Assembly (NCBI GenBank): GCA_045541495.1
Contig: JAZQJE010000043.1
Coordinates: 1-14,483, forward strand
Source: RGIG3009 sp045541495
GTDB taxonomy: Bacteria > Bacillota > Clostridia > Oscillospirales > Acutalibacteraceae
DNA length: 14,483 nt
Reading direction: 5' to 3'
Below are positions 1 to 6,193 of the stretch, in pieces. The notes under the pieces are model-generated. The model was not told the origin of the DNA. It saw only the letters and a program-made list of their open reading frames with translations, and did not search any database. The stretch's first letter is position 1, and each line of letters begins with the position of its first letter. Position numbers and translations under genes: made by a program.

Positions 1-10
1 AAGGGCTTTT

Positions 11-427
11 TCATGTCCGATACAGGCTTTGATGGTGACAACGGGGACAACCCACTTCCACCTGGCCCCGCCCTTTGGGTATCCGCAATACCGCGCGGCA
101 TTGTTTACATTTTACATATCGATGGGTATTGCGTTCCCGCCACATCCGTTTGCGAAGCGAAAGGGCGGTTTTCGCTTTGTTTCGCAACGTATAATAGCGC
201 TGTAATTCTTGTTGCCGTTTTTCGATGTTTCGGGAGAGACACCGCACGTTCATCCACAATAATAGTGCCAGCGCTATCAAGGATGACAGACGGAGATACG
301 GCACATAACTGAGCACTACCAACACCAGACCCGCGATCAATAAGGCCTTATTCAACTCGTCGTTACCGTACCGTCCCCACATAAACTGATTGAATTTGAC
401 GGCCATGGTTTGCAGCCAATTTCTCAT
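11..427 (-). CDS. Small two-helix membrane protein with C-terminal zinc ribbon
   Basis: 138-residue protein. Two hydrophobic segments lie at about residues 28-42 and 47-63. A basic, coiled-coil-prone linker (about 64-105) follows, then a zinc ribbon formed by two CxxC pairs (C107/C110 and C127/C130). I infer a membrane protein with a cytoplasmic metal-binding tail; its substrate or partner is not visible. The start is the ATG at 427, because AGGAGT lies 7 bases upstream; a GTG three codons earlier would overlap that site. It lies on the same strand as the sugar transferase but is separated from it by a terminator, so it is probably transcribed on its own. A weak TATACT -10 lies upstream without a good -35. 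Small zinc-ribbon membrane proteins of this layout occur in clostridia and are mostly uncharacterised. The gene call is firm; the function is unknown. Confidence 0.75.
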   Translation of the reverse strand: MRNWLQTMAVKFNQFMWGRYGNDELNKALLIAGLVLVVLSYVPYLRLSSLIALALLLWMNVRCLSRNIEKRQQELQRYYTLRNKAKTALSLRKRMWRERNTHRYVKCKQCRAVLRIPKGRGQVEVGCPRCHHQSLYRT

Positions 428-495
428 GATGATCACTCCTGTTTTCAGTATAGCCCTCTCCGCGTTCAGGGATGTGAACGGATTGTAAAAGAAAG

Positions 496-518
496 CGCCC
501 TCTTTTGTGAAGAGAGCG
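496..518 (-). terminator. Rho-independent terminator after the sugar transferase gene
   Basis: On the minus strand, arms of 9 base pairs with one U-G wobble (496-504 and 510-518) enclose a 5-base loop and are followed by a T-rich stretch (CTTTCTTTT). The hairpin begins two bases after the stop codon of the sugar transferase and separates it from the zinc-ribbon gene downstream. Confidence 0.75.
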
Positions 519-519
519 T

Positions 520-1236
520 TTATCGGGCACCTTGATGGTTAAAAACAATGGCGATGGTTTGGAAAATCAGTTTCAAGTCTAACAGGAACGACCGTTCTTT
601 TATGTACCGAATGTCGTAGACGATCTTTTCTTCGGGGCGGAGATCATAGCCGCCGCTGACCTGCGCCAATCCCGTCAGTCCGGGCTTGACTTTTAGCCGT
701 TGACGGAATCCGTGTATGTATTTTTCAAATTCATCGTAAAAGACTTCCCGTTCGGGGCGGGGGCCCACAAAAGACATGGTCCCTTTTAAGATACACCACA
801 GCTGGGGCAGTTCGTCGAAACGGGTCTTGCGCAAAAACATCCCCACTTTGGTGATGCGTTTGTCGCCGTCGCCGTTTGCCCATTGAGCACCGTCTTTTTC
901 CGCATCTTCCACCATGGAACGGAATTTAATGATGGAAAAGGGTTTGCCGTTCAGTCCCAGTCGGTCTTGACGGTACAGTGCCGTGCCCTTGGACGTGCAC
1001 CATACCGCTAATCCCATGATAAACATGGGTATTGCCAACAAGATCAGCAGCGTAGCGGATAAAACGATATCAAACAGACGTTTACAAAACGCATATAGCG
1101 GTTTCGATTCCAGTTGACCCAGATCTTCCACTGTATACTCACGATCTGCCGCATAAGGCAAGATCACCTTTTTCCCGATAGCGGTACGGGGACGGCGATA
1201 AGCCTTATTATTTAAAATTCTTTCGTATGCCGTCAT
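520..1236 (-). CDS. Monotopic phosphoglycosyl transferase (bacterial sugar transferase family)
   Basis: 238-residue member of the PF02397 family (PglC, WcaJ and EpsL-like enzymes). These transfer a sugar phosphate from a UDP-sugar to undecaprenyl phosphate at the inner face of the membrane, the first step of many capsule, exopolysaccharide and glycan pathways. Visible are the domain entry KRLFDIVLS (52-60), a hydrophobic re-entrant helix (about 57-80), KFRSM (104-108), the catalytic Asp-Glu pair D141/E142 in DELPQ, SFVGPRPE (155-162) and KPGLTGLAQV (184-193). It lacks the four-helix N-terminal region of long WcaJ-type enzymes, so it is the short PglC-like form with about 45 extra N-terminal residues. 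The start at 1236 is preferred over longer in-frame options because AAAAAGG lies just upstream and the predicted transcription start is near 1270. The sugar specificity cannot be read. Confidence 0.9.
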   Translation of the reverse strand: MTAYERILNNKAYRRPRTAIGKKVILPYAADREYTVEDLGQLESKPLYAFCKRLFDIVLSATLLILLAIPMFIMGLAVWCTSKGTALYRQDRLGLNGKPFSIIKFRSMVEDAEKDGAQWANGDGDKRITKVGMFLRKTRFDELPQLWCILKGTMSFVGPRPEREVFYDEFEKYIHGFRQRLKVKPGLTGLAQVSGGYDLRPEEKIVYDIRYIKERSFLLDLKLIFQTIAIVFNHQGAR

Positions 1237-1276
1237 ATTGTCGTCCTTTTTCGCGGTGTCCTTTTTTGTCCCTCCG

Positions 1277-1305
1277 ATAATAACATACCTGTGCCGCAAA
1301 ATCAA
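1277..1305 (-). promoter_or_regulatory. Sigma-A-like promoter of the sugar transferase gene
   Basis: On the minus strand, TTGATT (1305-1300) is followed by exactly 17 bases and TATTAT (1282-1277). It lies between the DUF218 stop and the sugar transferase start, giving a leader of about 34 bases. A GGAGGG at 1275-1270 falls at the predicted transcription start, more than 30 bases from the start codon, so it is probably not the ribosome site. Confidence 0.7.
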
Positions 1306-1326
1306 CAATGGTTACAGAATCGTTAT

Positions 1327-2106
1327 TTATGCACCGAACACGGCCATGTGACAAAGGCCCGCGAAGTCACGGATCCAGTAAGAGGGCAACAGATCCCATT
1401 GGGAATGGGCTGTCACCGCTCCCACCGTGGTAAACCCGTGCTTTTTGGCAAATGCCTGAGCGCGGCATTGGTGGAATTCTTGTGTCACCACCGCGATGGC
1501 GGATGATAACCCCTTTTCTTGGATGACTTGTCGGGAAAATTCCATATTTTCAGCGGTGCTGGTGGAGCGTTCTTCCAGATACAACCGTTCTTCGGCGATC
1601 CCTCTGTTTACCAGATAGGTTTTCATGGCGGCGGCTTCGGTACAGGGCTCGTCGGGTCCCTGCCCGCCCGATAACACGCAAGCCGCCTGCGGGTGTTCGA
1701 TCAAATAGTCATACGCCGCATCCAGTCGTTCCCGCAAGGTACGGCTGGGTCGATCACCCCGCAATCCCGCGCCCAATACCACCACGGTGGCGTTTTCGGG
1801 GGCGGGTTTACAGGCGGCTACTACCATCAATACCGATACCACGGCAAACAGTAACAATACCGCCGCCACCAACACTGTCACGATACTCAACACCGCTTTC
1901 CCTGCGGCAGTGTGCCACAGATGGGTCCATAACACGACGGTTTTGGGCCAAAACAGGCATACCGCTGCGCCGAGACCGCCCACGCCGATCATGGCCAGAC
2001 AACCCACGTGCACCCGACTGGCGGTGAGCGGCAACGCACCCCATAACAAACACACGATACACAGTACCAACGCGATCACGCGCCATCCGTTCCACGTACC
2101 GTCCAT
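1327..2106 (-). CDS. Membrane-anchored DUF218 (YdcF/SanA-like) protein
   Basis: 259 residues. Three hydrophobic segments lie in the N-terminal half (about 8-29, 33-53 and 71-98), followed by a DUF218 domain (about 105-250). Family motifs visible are VVVLGAG (108-114), LSGGQG (145-150), an acidic EA pair (157-158), ERSTSTAEN (179-187) and the VTQEFHQ..R stretch (207-215). DUF218 proteins such as E. coli YdcF and SanA are linked to envelope integrity, and YdcF binds S-adenosylmethionine; the reaction is not established. AGGAAGAGGA sits directly before the ATG, fixing the start. The polar domain would be outside or inside depending on helix orientation, which I cannot decide. It lies just upstream of the sugar transferase on the same strand, suggesting a shared envelope role, although that gene has its own promoter. 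Confidence 0.85.
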   Translation of the reverse strand: MDGTWNGWRVIALVLCIVCLLWGALPLTASRVHVGCLAMIGVGGLGAAVCLFWPKTVVLWTHLWHTAAGKAVLSIVTVLVAAVLLLFAVVSVLMVVAACKPAPENATVVVLGAGLRGDRPSRTLRERLDAAYDYLIEHPQAACVLSGGQGPDEPCTEAAAMKTYLVNRGIAEERLYLEERSTSTAENMEFSRQVIQEKGLSSAIAVVTQEFHQCRAQAFAKKHGFTTVGAVTAHSQWDLLPSYWIRDFAGLCHMAVFGA

Positions 2107-2169
2107 GTTTCCTCTTCCTTTCGTTGACCTTTTTTATACGACAGGTATATTCGTCTTCTCGCCGAGTGC

Positions 2170-2263
2170 GGGGCGTCGAAAGTGCCGCCCCTACAAGGCT
2201 TCAACCAGATAGCGGTGTGCTCGCCGCGAGGCACGGGCGTTCAATGAACGCCCCCACGGTGCC
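2170..2263. repeat. GC-rich palindromic unit, probable dispersed intergenic repeat
   Basis: Two hairpins lie close together. GGGGCG (2170-2175) pairs with CGCCCC (2186-2191) across 10 bases. GGGCGTTCA (2235-2243) pairs perfectly with TGAACGCCC (2245-2253), and GGCAC (2230-2234) with GTGCC (2259-2263) can extend that stem past a bulge. Neither hairpin has a T-run, so they are not ordinary terminators. The composition resembles short intergenic repeats common in gut clostridia, but only one copy is visible here. Confidence 0.45.
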
Positions 2264-2444
2264 GCCATTCGTTTGTGATATATTGGTATCTCCCGTCGTC
2301 TTCTTGCTTTCCATCATATGGCTGTATCAAATCGGAGACAAAATTATAATTTTTTTGATTATAGCATTATTTGATAAGTTTATCAAGACGGAAATGAAAC
2401 AGTTACCTTTTATATATTTAATGTCTTTTTTGGTTGACAAAGAT

Positions 2445-2471
2445 AAAAACCGCCTGCAAAAATACAGGCGG
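2445..2471 (-). terminator. Rho-independent terminator of the lipoprotein gene
   Basis: On the minus strand a 7-base-pair GC-rich stem (2465-2471 with 2450-2456, CCGCCTG/CAGGCGG) has an 8-base loop and is followed by TTTTT at 2449-2445. It is about 40 bases past the stop codon of the lipoprotein gene. Confidence 0.8.
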
Positions 2472-2511
2472 AAAACTATATGTTTTTTGATTTCATTAAT
2501 CTATACCAATG

Positions 2512-3135
2512 TTACTCATCCAATGAATAAACATCTTCTATTATAGAGTGTTGCTTTAATATACCGGTAATATCACAGATATACTGTTCTTTGCTTTCGT
2601 TATCGTACCAAAGCATCTTTATGTTATTCCCTTCAAAAATCATATTGCATTTCCATTCCAAATTACACGGAATATCAAAAAGAAAACCCATATAGATTCT
2701 TCTGTCTGCATACACATCGGGATAGGAGCTTGTTAGAATACCATCTTTTCTTCTGGCGTCGACCAGCTGTTCAACAACAATATCCTCTTCAATCGTAAGG
2801 CTTTTATCATCATAAGCAAGCACAATTTTATATGGATCAAGACAAATAATTGGCTCTTCTATATTTAAATTGGCATAAAGCGTTTTTGAAGGATTCCCAG
2901 GGATTATTGAGTATTGCACAAAGCCAACATATTCGTTAGGCGATAAGCCCTTTAAGGAATAGATTCCTCCTAATATATCCTGCTCTTTTTCTCCTTTTCG
3001 CATCAAAAAATCATTCTCTTGAAAATCATAATCTTCCAATGGTCTGTAGTCATTTAGGTCGATATCAATTTTTTCATTACAGCCTGATATAAGCAGGGTC
3101 GTAACTAAGCAAATCGCAATACATAGTTTTCTCAT
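2512..3135 (-). CDS. Predicted lipoprotein of unknown function
   Basis: 207 residues. A short basic start (MRKL) leads into a hydrophobic signal segment ending in the lipobox ISGC, so C19 would be lipidated and the protein anchored outside the cell membrane. The mature part is acidic and rich in Tyr, Asp and Ile, with scattered cysteines, and matches no family I recognise. The start is the ATG at 3135, seven codons into the longer frame, because a GGGGGGTG stretch lies just upstream and the signal peptide then has the right length. The gene is A+T-rich like its upstream neighbours and unlike the envelope genes downstream. A REP-like element separates it from the small membrane protein, so it may or may not belong to the same transcript. 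Confidence 0.75.
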   Translation of the reverse strand: MRKLCIAICLVTTLLISGCNEKIDIDLNDYRPLEDYDFQENDFLMRKGEKEQDILGGIYSLKGLSPNEYVGFVQYSIIPGNPSKTLYANLNIEEPIICLDPYKIVLAYDDKSLTIEEDIVVEQLVDARRKDGILTSSYPDVYADRRIYMGFLFDIPCNLEWKCNMIFEGNNIKMLWYDNESKEQYICDITGILKQHSIIEDVYSLDE

Positions 3136-3156
3136 ATACACCCCCCATAGGTACAT

Positions 3157-3221
3157 AGATTGGTTTTTATATGGTACGACACAACAGAACCGTCCCCTTG
3201 TGTCACCCTTGTGTCCAATCT
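3157..3221. repeat. REP-like palindromic element
   Basis: The core is GACACAA (3178-3184) paired perfectly with TTGTGTC (3198-3204) around a 13-base loop containing ACCGTCCCC. TTGTGTC recurs 11 bases further on (3209-3215). The whole is framed by a 7-base inverted repeat, AGATTGG (3157-3163) and CCAATCT (3215-3221). From memory, GACACAAGGGGACGGTTCTG-like palindromes are widespread in clostridial genomes and are associated with REP-type tyrosine transposases. No transposase is present here, so it would be a non-autonomous copy. Confidence 0.6.
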
Positions 3222-3250
3222 TTAAGTTCGTTTTGTGAGTAGAAGTTTAT

Positions 3251-3580
3251 TTATCCACCCCAACCTCCAACAACAATTTCAACCTTGTAAGCCTTACCGT
3301 CTTCATCAAAATAGATCATATAATACTCAGGCCAAGTGGCATCTCCCCACCAATCCGTTGTACTCGGTTTTACACAATACCCTTTTGATGAACTACCAAA
3401 ATGCTTGTCAAACTTACCATATCGTTGTTTTATTTGGTCAGCGTTTTTGCCAATAATCCAACGATCCTCATACAAATAATGGGTGGGGTGGTTATGCCAA
3501 TAAACACCAATAAGAGTAATCGTAAAAGTTAATATCATTGTAATTGCAATAACCAATATTTTCTTCTTGTTGATCTTCAT
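3251..3580 (-). CDS. Small membrane-anchored protein of unknown function
   Basis: 109 residues from the ATG at 3580: a lysine-rich start (MKINKKK), one hydrophobic helix (about 8-28), then a soluble domain of about 80 residues outside the membrane, ending in a Gly/Trp-rich tail. The domain begins with a WIIGKNADQIKQRYGKFD stretch and ends in a beta-strand-rich YMIYFDEDGKAYKVEI stretch. That layout recalls small SmpA/BLIP-like folds, but this is a guess. AAGGG lies 11 bases upstream of 3580. An alternative ATG at 3616 would overlap the upstream gene by 14 bases with a more distant AGGA. It follows the 474-residue protein closely and is probably cotranscribed with it. Confidence 0.65.
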   Translation of the reverse strand: MKINKKKILVIAITMILTFTITLIGVYWHNHPTHYLYEDRWIIGKNADQIKQRYGKFDKHFGSSSKGYCVKPSTTDWWGDATWPEYYMIYFDEDGKAYKVEIVVGGWGG

Positions 3581-3602
3581 TGGAAAATCATCCCTTCGAA
3601 TT

Positions 3603-5027
3603 TTATTTTTCGCCATGATATAAAATTTGTTCCTGAACTATATCACTATTCAAATCATAATACTGATCGGTAATTCCACTTTGATATTCTTCTCCAATAG
3701 CCATATCCGCACGAATTGCTTTTTCATACGAATCTAAAAGATTCCAGTTTCCATACCAAGTTTCTAAAGCATATGCATGATATTTAACTTCGGCCGCAAA
3801 AGAATTCAATGACACATTGCCTGTATGTGTCGCTAAAATTGCATACTTTTCAAAGTTTGATAAACAACATGGAGATTGAATTATGATTTTCTCATCATCA
3901 CAAACAGTGTATCCAGCAGTTTGATTTACACTTTCAACAAAATTTGGAATCCGACTAAGCTTCTCTATTTGTGCACGAGCTTGTGCGACAGATAGTTGTG
4001 AACCTGAATCCGTTCTGCCTTCTAATTGTTCAATAAGCCTTTCAAACGATGCAATATCTCCAAGTATATCCAAATACTTGTTGGGAAGCGTAATATAATA
4101 TCCTCCTGCCGAATCAGCAATGTGTTGAATATATAGTTCAGCTATATTATAAGAGGCAACAGAAGCCGGATTATTAAAGTATTGTTGCAGAACCGTATTA
4201 TGCGTTTGTCCCTTTTGTTGGACTATCCTTTGAATCTCATTGTATAATGCTTCTTTATTAGAATCACTTCCATTATACAAGCAATTCAAAAAAACATCAG
4301 TATTTAATGAGATAAAAGAAATGGTTACACCTGGATCATTGTTATCAGAATTATCTGTTTCCTGTTCTCGCATTTTTACAAGGCTATAAACATCGGTTAC
4401 GCCATCATATATCGAATACAAGTACCAATCATCATAGTACATATTACAAGGAATATTATCCAATAAAGCGTAAATTCCAGCATTGTTTAAAATATATGAC
4501 AATGGTTTTCTACACATGAAGAATCCATCAATTGTACTCTCAATCTGAGAAACCAAGAAGTATCCATCTCTCGTAAGACTTTGGAATAGCGGTGGTAAAA
4601 CAGAAACTTGAACGGTTGTGCTACCCGTTCCATCACAACCGCCTTGTCCTGTTCCGCCATAACTATACGAATAATACTCCAAACCCGCCACCGCATACGC
4701 AGAAGTGTTTTCATCAAGAGTCATTACCGATGCAGTCTGTGCTACAGGCTGTTCTTCATCGTTTGCAGAAAGAACAACAATTCTGTCTTCGCTGATACCG
4801 ATAGTAGCTACACCTCGGTCAGCCGCGGCTTGTGCTTCCTGCATAGTGCAGGATTTCCAACCCATATAGTCATTAGTCTTAATGGTCTCGTAAACCGTTT
4901 TCATATCCCCTTGCGGTAAGGCAACACCCATATTGTCAAATACGGCTCTTGCAGTACTAAGAGAATCGTCTGTCTGTTCACGCTTTAATGTATGTTCTAT
5001 TACATTATTATACTGTTTCTTGTTCAT
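3603..5027 (-). CDS. 474-residue protein of unknown function
   Basis: I do not recognise a full-length family. No signal peptide or membrane helix is evident, so it is cytoplasmic unless exported by a non-classical route. The first 90 residues include a DMKTVYETIK segment, W57, an EAQAAADRG stretch (64-72) and IVVLSAND (83-90). The order 'W, EAQ-AA-G, hydrophobic strand' is faintly like the N-terminal half of NlpC/P60- or CHAP-type amidases, but no catalytic Cys-His set can be assigned. A Gly/Tyr-rich low-complexity linker follows (about 117-137), then a long acidic alpha/beta region with several cysteines. The ATG at 5027 is preceded by GGAGG with 10-base spacing, so the longer frame beginning at 5087 is rejected. 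It starts 16 bases after the DUF1906 stop; that gene and this one form an operon. The base composition is A+T-rich. Confidence 0.75.
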   Translation of the reverse strand: MNKKQYNNVIEHTLKREQTDDSLSTARAVFDNMGVALPQGDMKTVYETIKTNDYMGWKSCTMQEAQAAADRGVATIGISEDRIVVLSANDEEQPVAQTASVMTLDENTSAYAVAGLEYYSYSYGGTGQGGCDGTGSTTVQVSVLPPLFQSLTRDGYFLVSQIESTIDGFFMCRKPLSYILNNAGIYALLDNIPCNMYYDDWYLYSIYDGVTDVYSLVKMREQETDNSDNNDPGVTISFISLNTDVFLNCLYNGSDSNKEALYNEIQRIVQQKGQTHNTVLQQYFNNPASVASYNIAELYIQHIADSAGGYYITLPNKYLDILGDIASFERLIEQLEGRTDSGSQLSVAQARAQIEKLSRIPNFVESVNQTAGYTVCDDEKIIIQSPCCLSNFEKYAILATHTGNVSLNSFAAEVKYHAYALETWYGNWNLLDSYEKAIRADMAIGEEYQSGITDQYYDLNSDIVQEQILYHGEK

Positions 5028-5043
5028 TTTCAGTATACCTCCT

Positions 5044-5718
5044 TTACCACATATTTTCAAGGACTTTTTCGTCTTTAGCGTATACATCTTCTACCCCTGT
5101 AAAATCAAAGGTAGTGGTACCGCAAGACCAAAGCGAAATATCCTCATGCTCTAATGCAGACGGACAGTAGGGTGTCCATTCTTCAGGCTCGCTATCAAAC
5201 TTAGGCTCGGTCGCCATAAAGAGCGCACCAAAGTAATTTACATCCTTTGTCGCCTGTACAAAGTGACTGCACTGACGATCGAAATTAAAGTTTTTAGACG
5301 AATCGGTATTACCGATAAATGCAGGGACATAGCCATTGGCTGAAATAACCTGTGCAAAAGAAATCATCCAGTTGTGGTTTACACTCCATTCAGGCTTGAT
5401 TTCCGCAAACAAAGCGATACCCTCATTTTGCGGAACACCCAAATTCTTTGCGGTTTCTACAGCTTTCAATGCATCCTCTGTGCCATTGGTTGCAGAGACC
5501 TTGGCTTCAGTAAGGTCACGAATAACCAAACCGATTTTGCATTCCTTACTTTTCAGGAACTCAATTTCCTCAGCAGTAACTTTTCCCTCACCGCAGAGTG
5601 TTCTCATGCAAAAGGCAGGAAAGCATTTTTGTCTTTTAACCCAATCATACATCGTATAACCGTTCTTCAACTTTTTGTTGATAGGTGTCGCTGAACGAAT
5701 ACCGAAAATAGTTTTCAT
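5044..5718 (-). CDS. DUF1906 (Rv2525c-like) glycoside-hydrolase-like barrel protein
   Basis: 224 residues that fit the DUF1906 family, a TIM-barrel related to GH25 lysozymes. Matching stretches are FGI.SA.PINKKL at the start, PAF.MRTL (34-40), an IGLVIRDL strand (62-69), IALFAEI (101-107), the VPAFIGN strand (131-137) and an ISLWSCG tail (194-200). The family is implicated in cell-wall or secreted-glycan contexts, but enzyme activity is not well established. The Asp normally following the N-terminal G-hydrophobic pair is Arg here (R8), so a usual active-site acid may be missing. There is no signal peptide. AGGAGG with 8-base spacing fixes the ATG at 5718. Its stop is 16 bases before the 474-residue protein and overlaps that gene's ribosome site region, so the two are probably translated from one message. 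The base composition is A+T-rich. Confidence 0.75.
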   Translation of the reverse strand: MKTIFGIRSATPINKKLKNGYTMYDWVKRQKCFPAFCMRTLCGEGKVTAEEIEFLKSKECKIGLVIRDLTEAKVSATNGTEDALKAVETAKNLGVPQNEGIALFAEIKPEWSVNHNWMISFAQVISANGYVPAFIGNTDSSKNFNFDRQCSHFVQATKDVNYFGALFMATEPKFDSEPEEWTPYCPSALEHEDISLWSCGTTTFDFTGVEDVYAKDEKVLENMW

Positions 5719-5807
5719 TTTATTTTCCTCCTTTTAATTTTTGTTTTTTAATTAAAATGTAACTATTTTTTGAAATCAGCGTCCCGATTTCTTACAGCTG
5801 CAAGCAC

Positions 5808-5839
5808 ATTATAAAAATTAACCCTGACAACTAGTGTCA
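5808..5839 (-). promoter_or_regulatory. Probable promoter and operator dyad of the DUF1906 operon
   Basis: A perfect TATAAT (5813-5808, minus strand) lies about 90 bases before the DUF1906 start. No good -35 sits at 17 bases. Instead a dyad, TGACA-N5-TGTCA (5825-5839) with ACTAGT in its centre, covers the place where one would be. That arrangement suits an activator or repressor site, but this is inferred from spacing only. Confidence 0.4.
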
Positions 5840-5886
5840 TAATTAAATACTATTTTTTAAATTTTTTAGGTTTCTTAAAGTAGAAT

Positions 5887-5932
5887 AAAAAAAACAGACC
5901 TTAGAACAAAAATCTGTTCTAAGGTCTGTTTT
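5887..5932 (-). terminator. Strong hairpin terminator with no obvious gene upstream
   Basis: A perfect 18-base-pair inverted repeat (5891-5908 with 5915-5932) has a 6-base loop. On the minus strand it runs into eight T (5894-5887), and on the plus strand it ends in four T. It lies between the serA terminator and the DUF1906 promoter, so it either insulates that operon or ends an unrecognised short transcript. Confidence 0.75.
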
Positions 5933-6145
5933 GCGTCTTGTGTTTAAAATAAACTTAGTAAATTTAAGGTATGACAAAAATCATACTGACAAACTAAAAA
6001 TCATACAAGTTAAAATGCAGTTAAAAACTTTATTTTTAAGCGGTAATGTTACCGAAAGTATGACGGCTATTCCTGCCTTAACCTATTTTTTATAAAACAA
6101 GTTAAGATTAGTATGTTTTTGTCCCTATTGCCCCTCAAACATAAC

Positions 6146-6183
6146 ACAAAACCGACTGCGGAGCAAGCCGCAGTCGGTTTTGT
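6146..6183. terminator. Bidirectional hairpin terminator downstream of serA
   Basis: A perfect 16-base-pair stem (6146-6161 with 6168-6183) has a 6-base loop (6162-6167) and ACAAAA/TTTTGT ends. It lies 10 bases past the serA stop on the minus strand. The symmetric A- and T-runs would let it act in both directions. Confidence 0.8.
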
Positions 6184-6193
6184 TGCAAATTTG

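Larger units (their letters stand above)
2107..2511. other. Gene-poor interval: GC-rich palindromes, then A+T-rich DNA
   Basis: 405 bases without a gene I can support. The first part (about 2158-2275) is GC-rich and carries the palindromes listed separately. Base composition then drops sharply near 2275. The remainder holds a TTGATAA/TTATCAA dyad at 2371-2386 and the terminator of the lipoprotein gene. An open frame on the plus strand crosses both the repeat and the terminator and has no ribosome site, so I do not call it. Confidence 0.6.
5719..6193. other. 475-base A+T-rich gene-free region with hairpins and dyads
   Basis: I see no gene here with a ribosome site. It holds, from high to low coordinate on the minus strand, the serA terminator, a 212-base stretch with repeated GTATGA motifs (5969-5974, 6058-6063; complement TCATAC at 5981-5986 and 6001-6006), a CGGTAA-TG-TTACCG dyad (6041-6054), a second very strong terminator hairpin (5891-5932) and the probable leader of the DUF1906 operon. 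AAAAATCATAC occurs twice exactly 20 bases apart (5976-5986 and 5996-6006). Confidence 0.6.

Noticed and set aside
1270..1275. GGAGGG as ribosome site for a longer sugar transferase
   Set aside because: It coincides with the predicted transcription start, and no start codon follows at a suitable distance.
2124..2546. Open frame of 140 codons on the plus strand in gene-poor DNA
   Set aside because: It crosses the GC-rich repeat, a sharp composition change and the terminator of the lipoprotein gene, has no ribosome site and translates to unstructured sequence.
5969..6063. Repeated GTATGA/TCATAC motifs as a CRISPR array
   Set aside because: Units are only 6-11 bases, mixed in orientation and without regular spacers; no cas gene is near.
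6015..6092. Short plus-strand frame of 25 codons in the gene-free region
   Set aside because: No ribosome site, and it spans the CGGTAA dyad.
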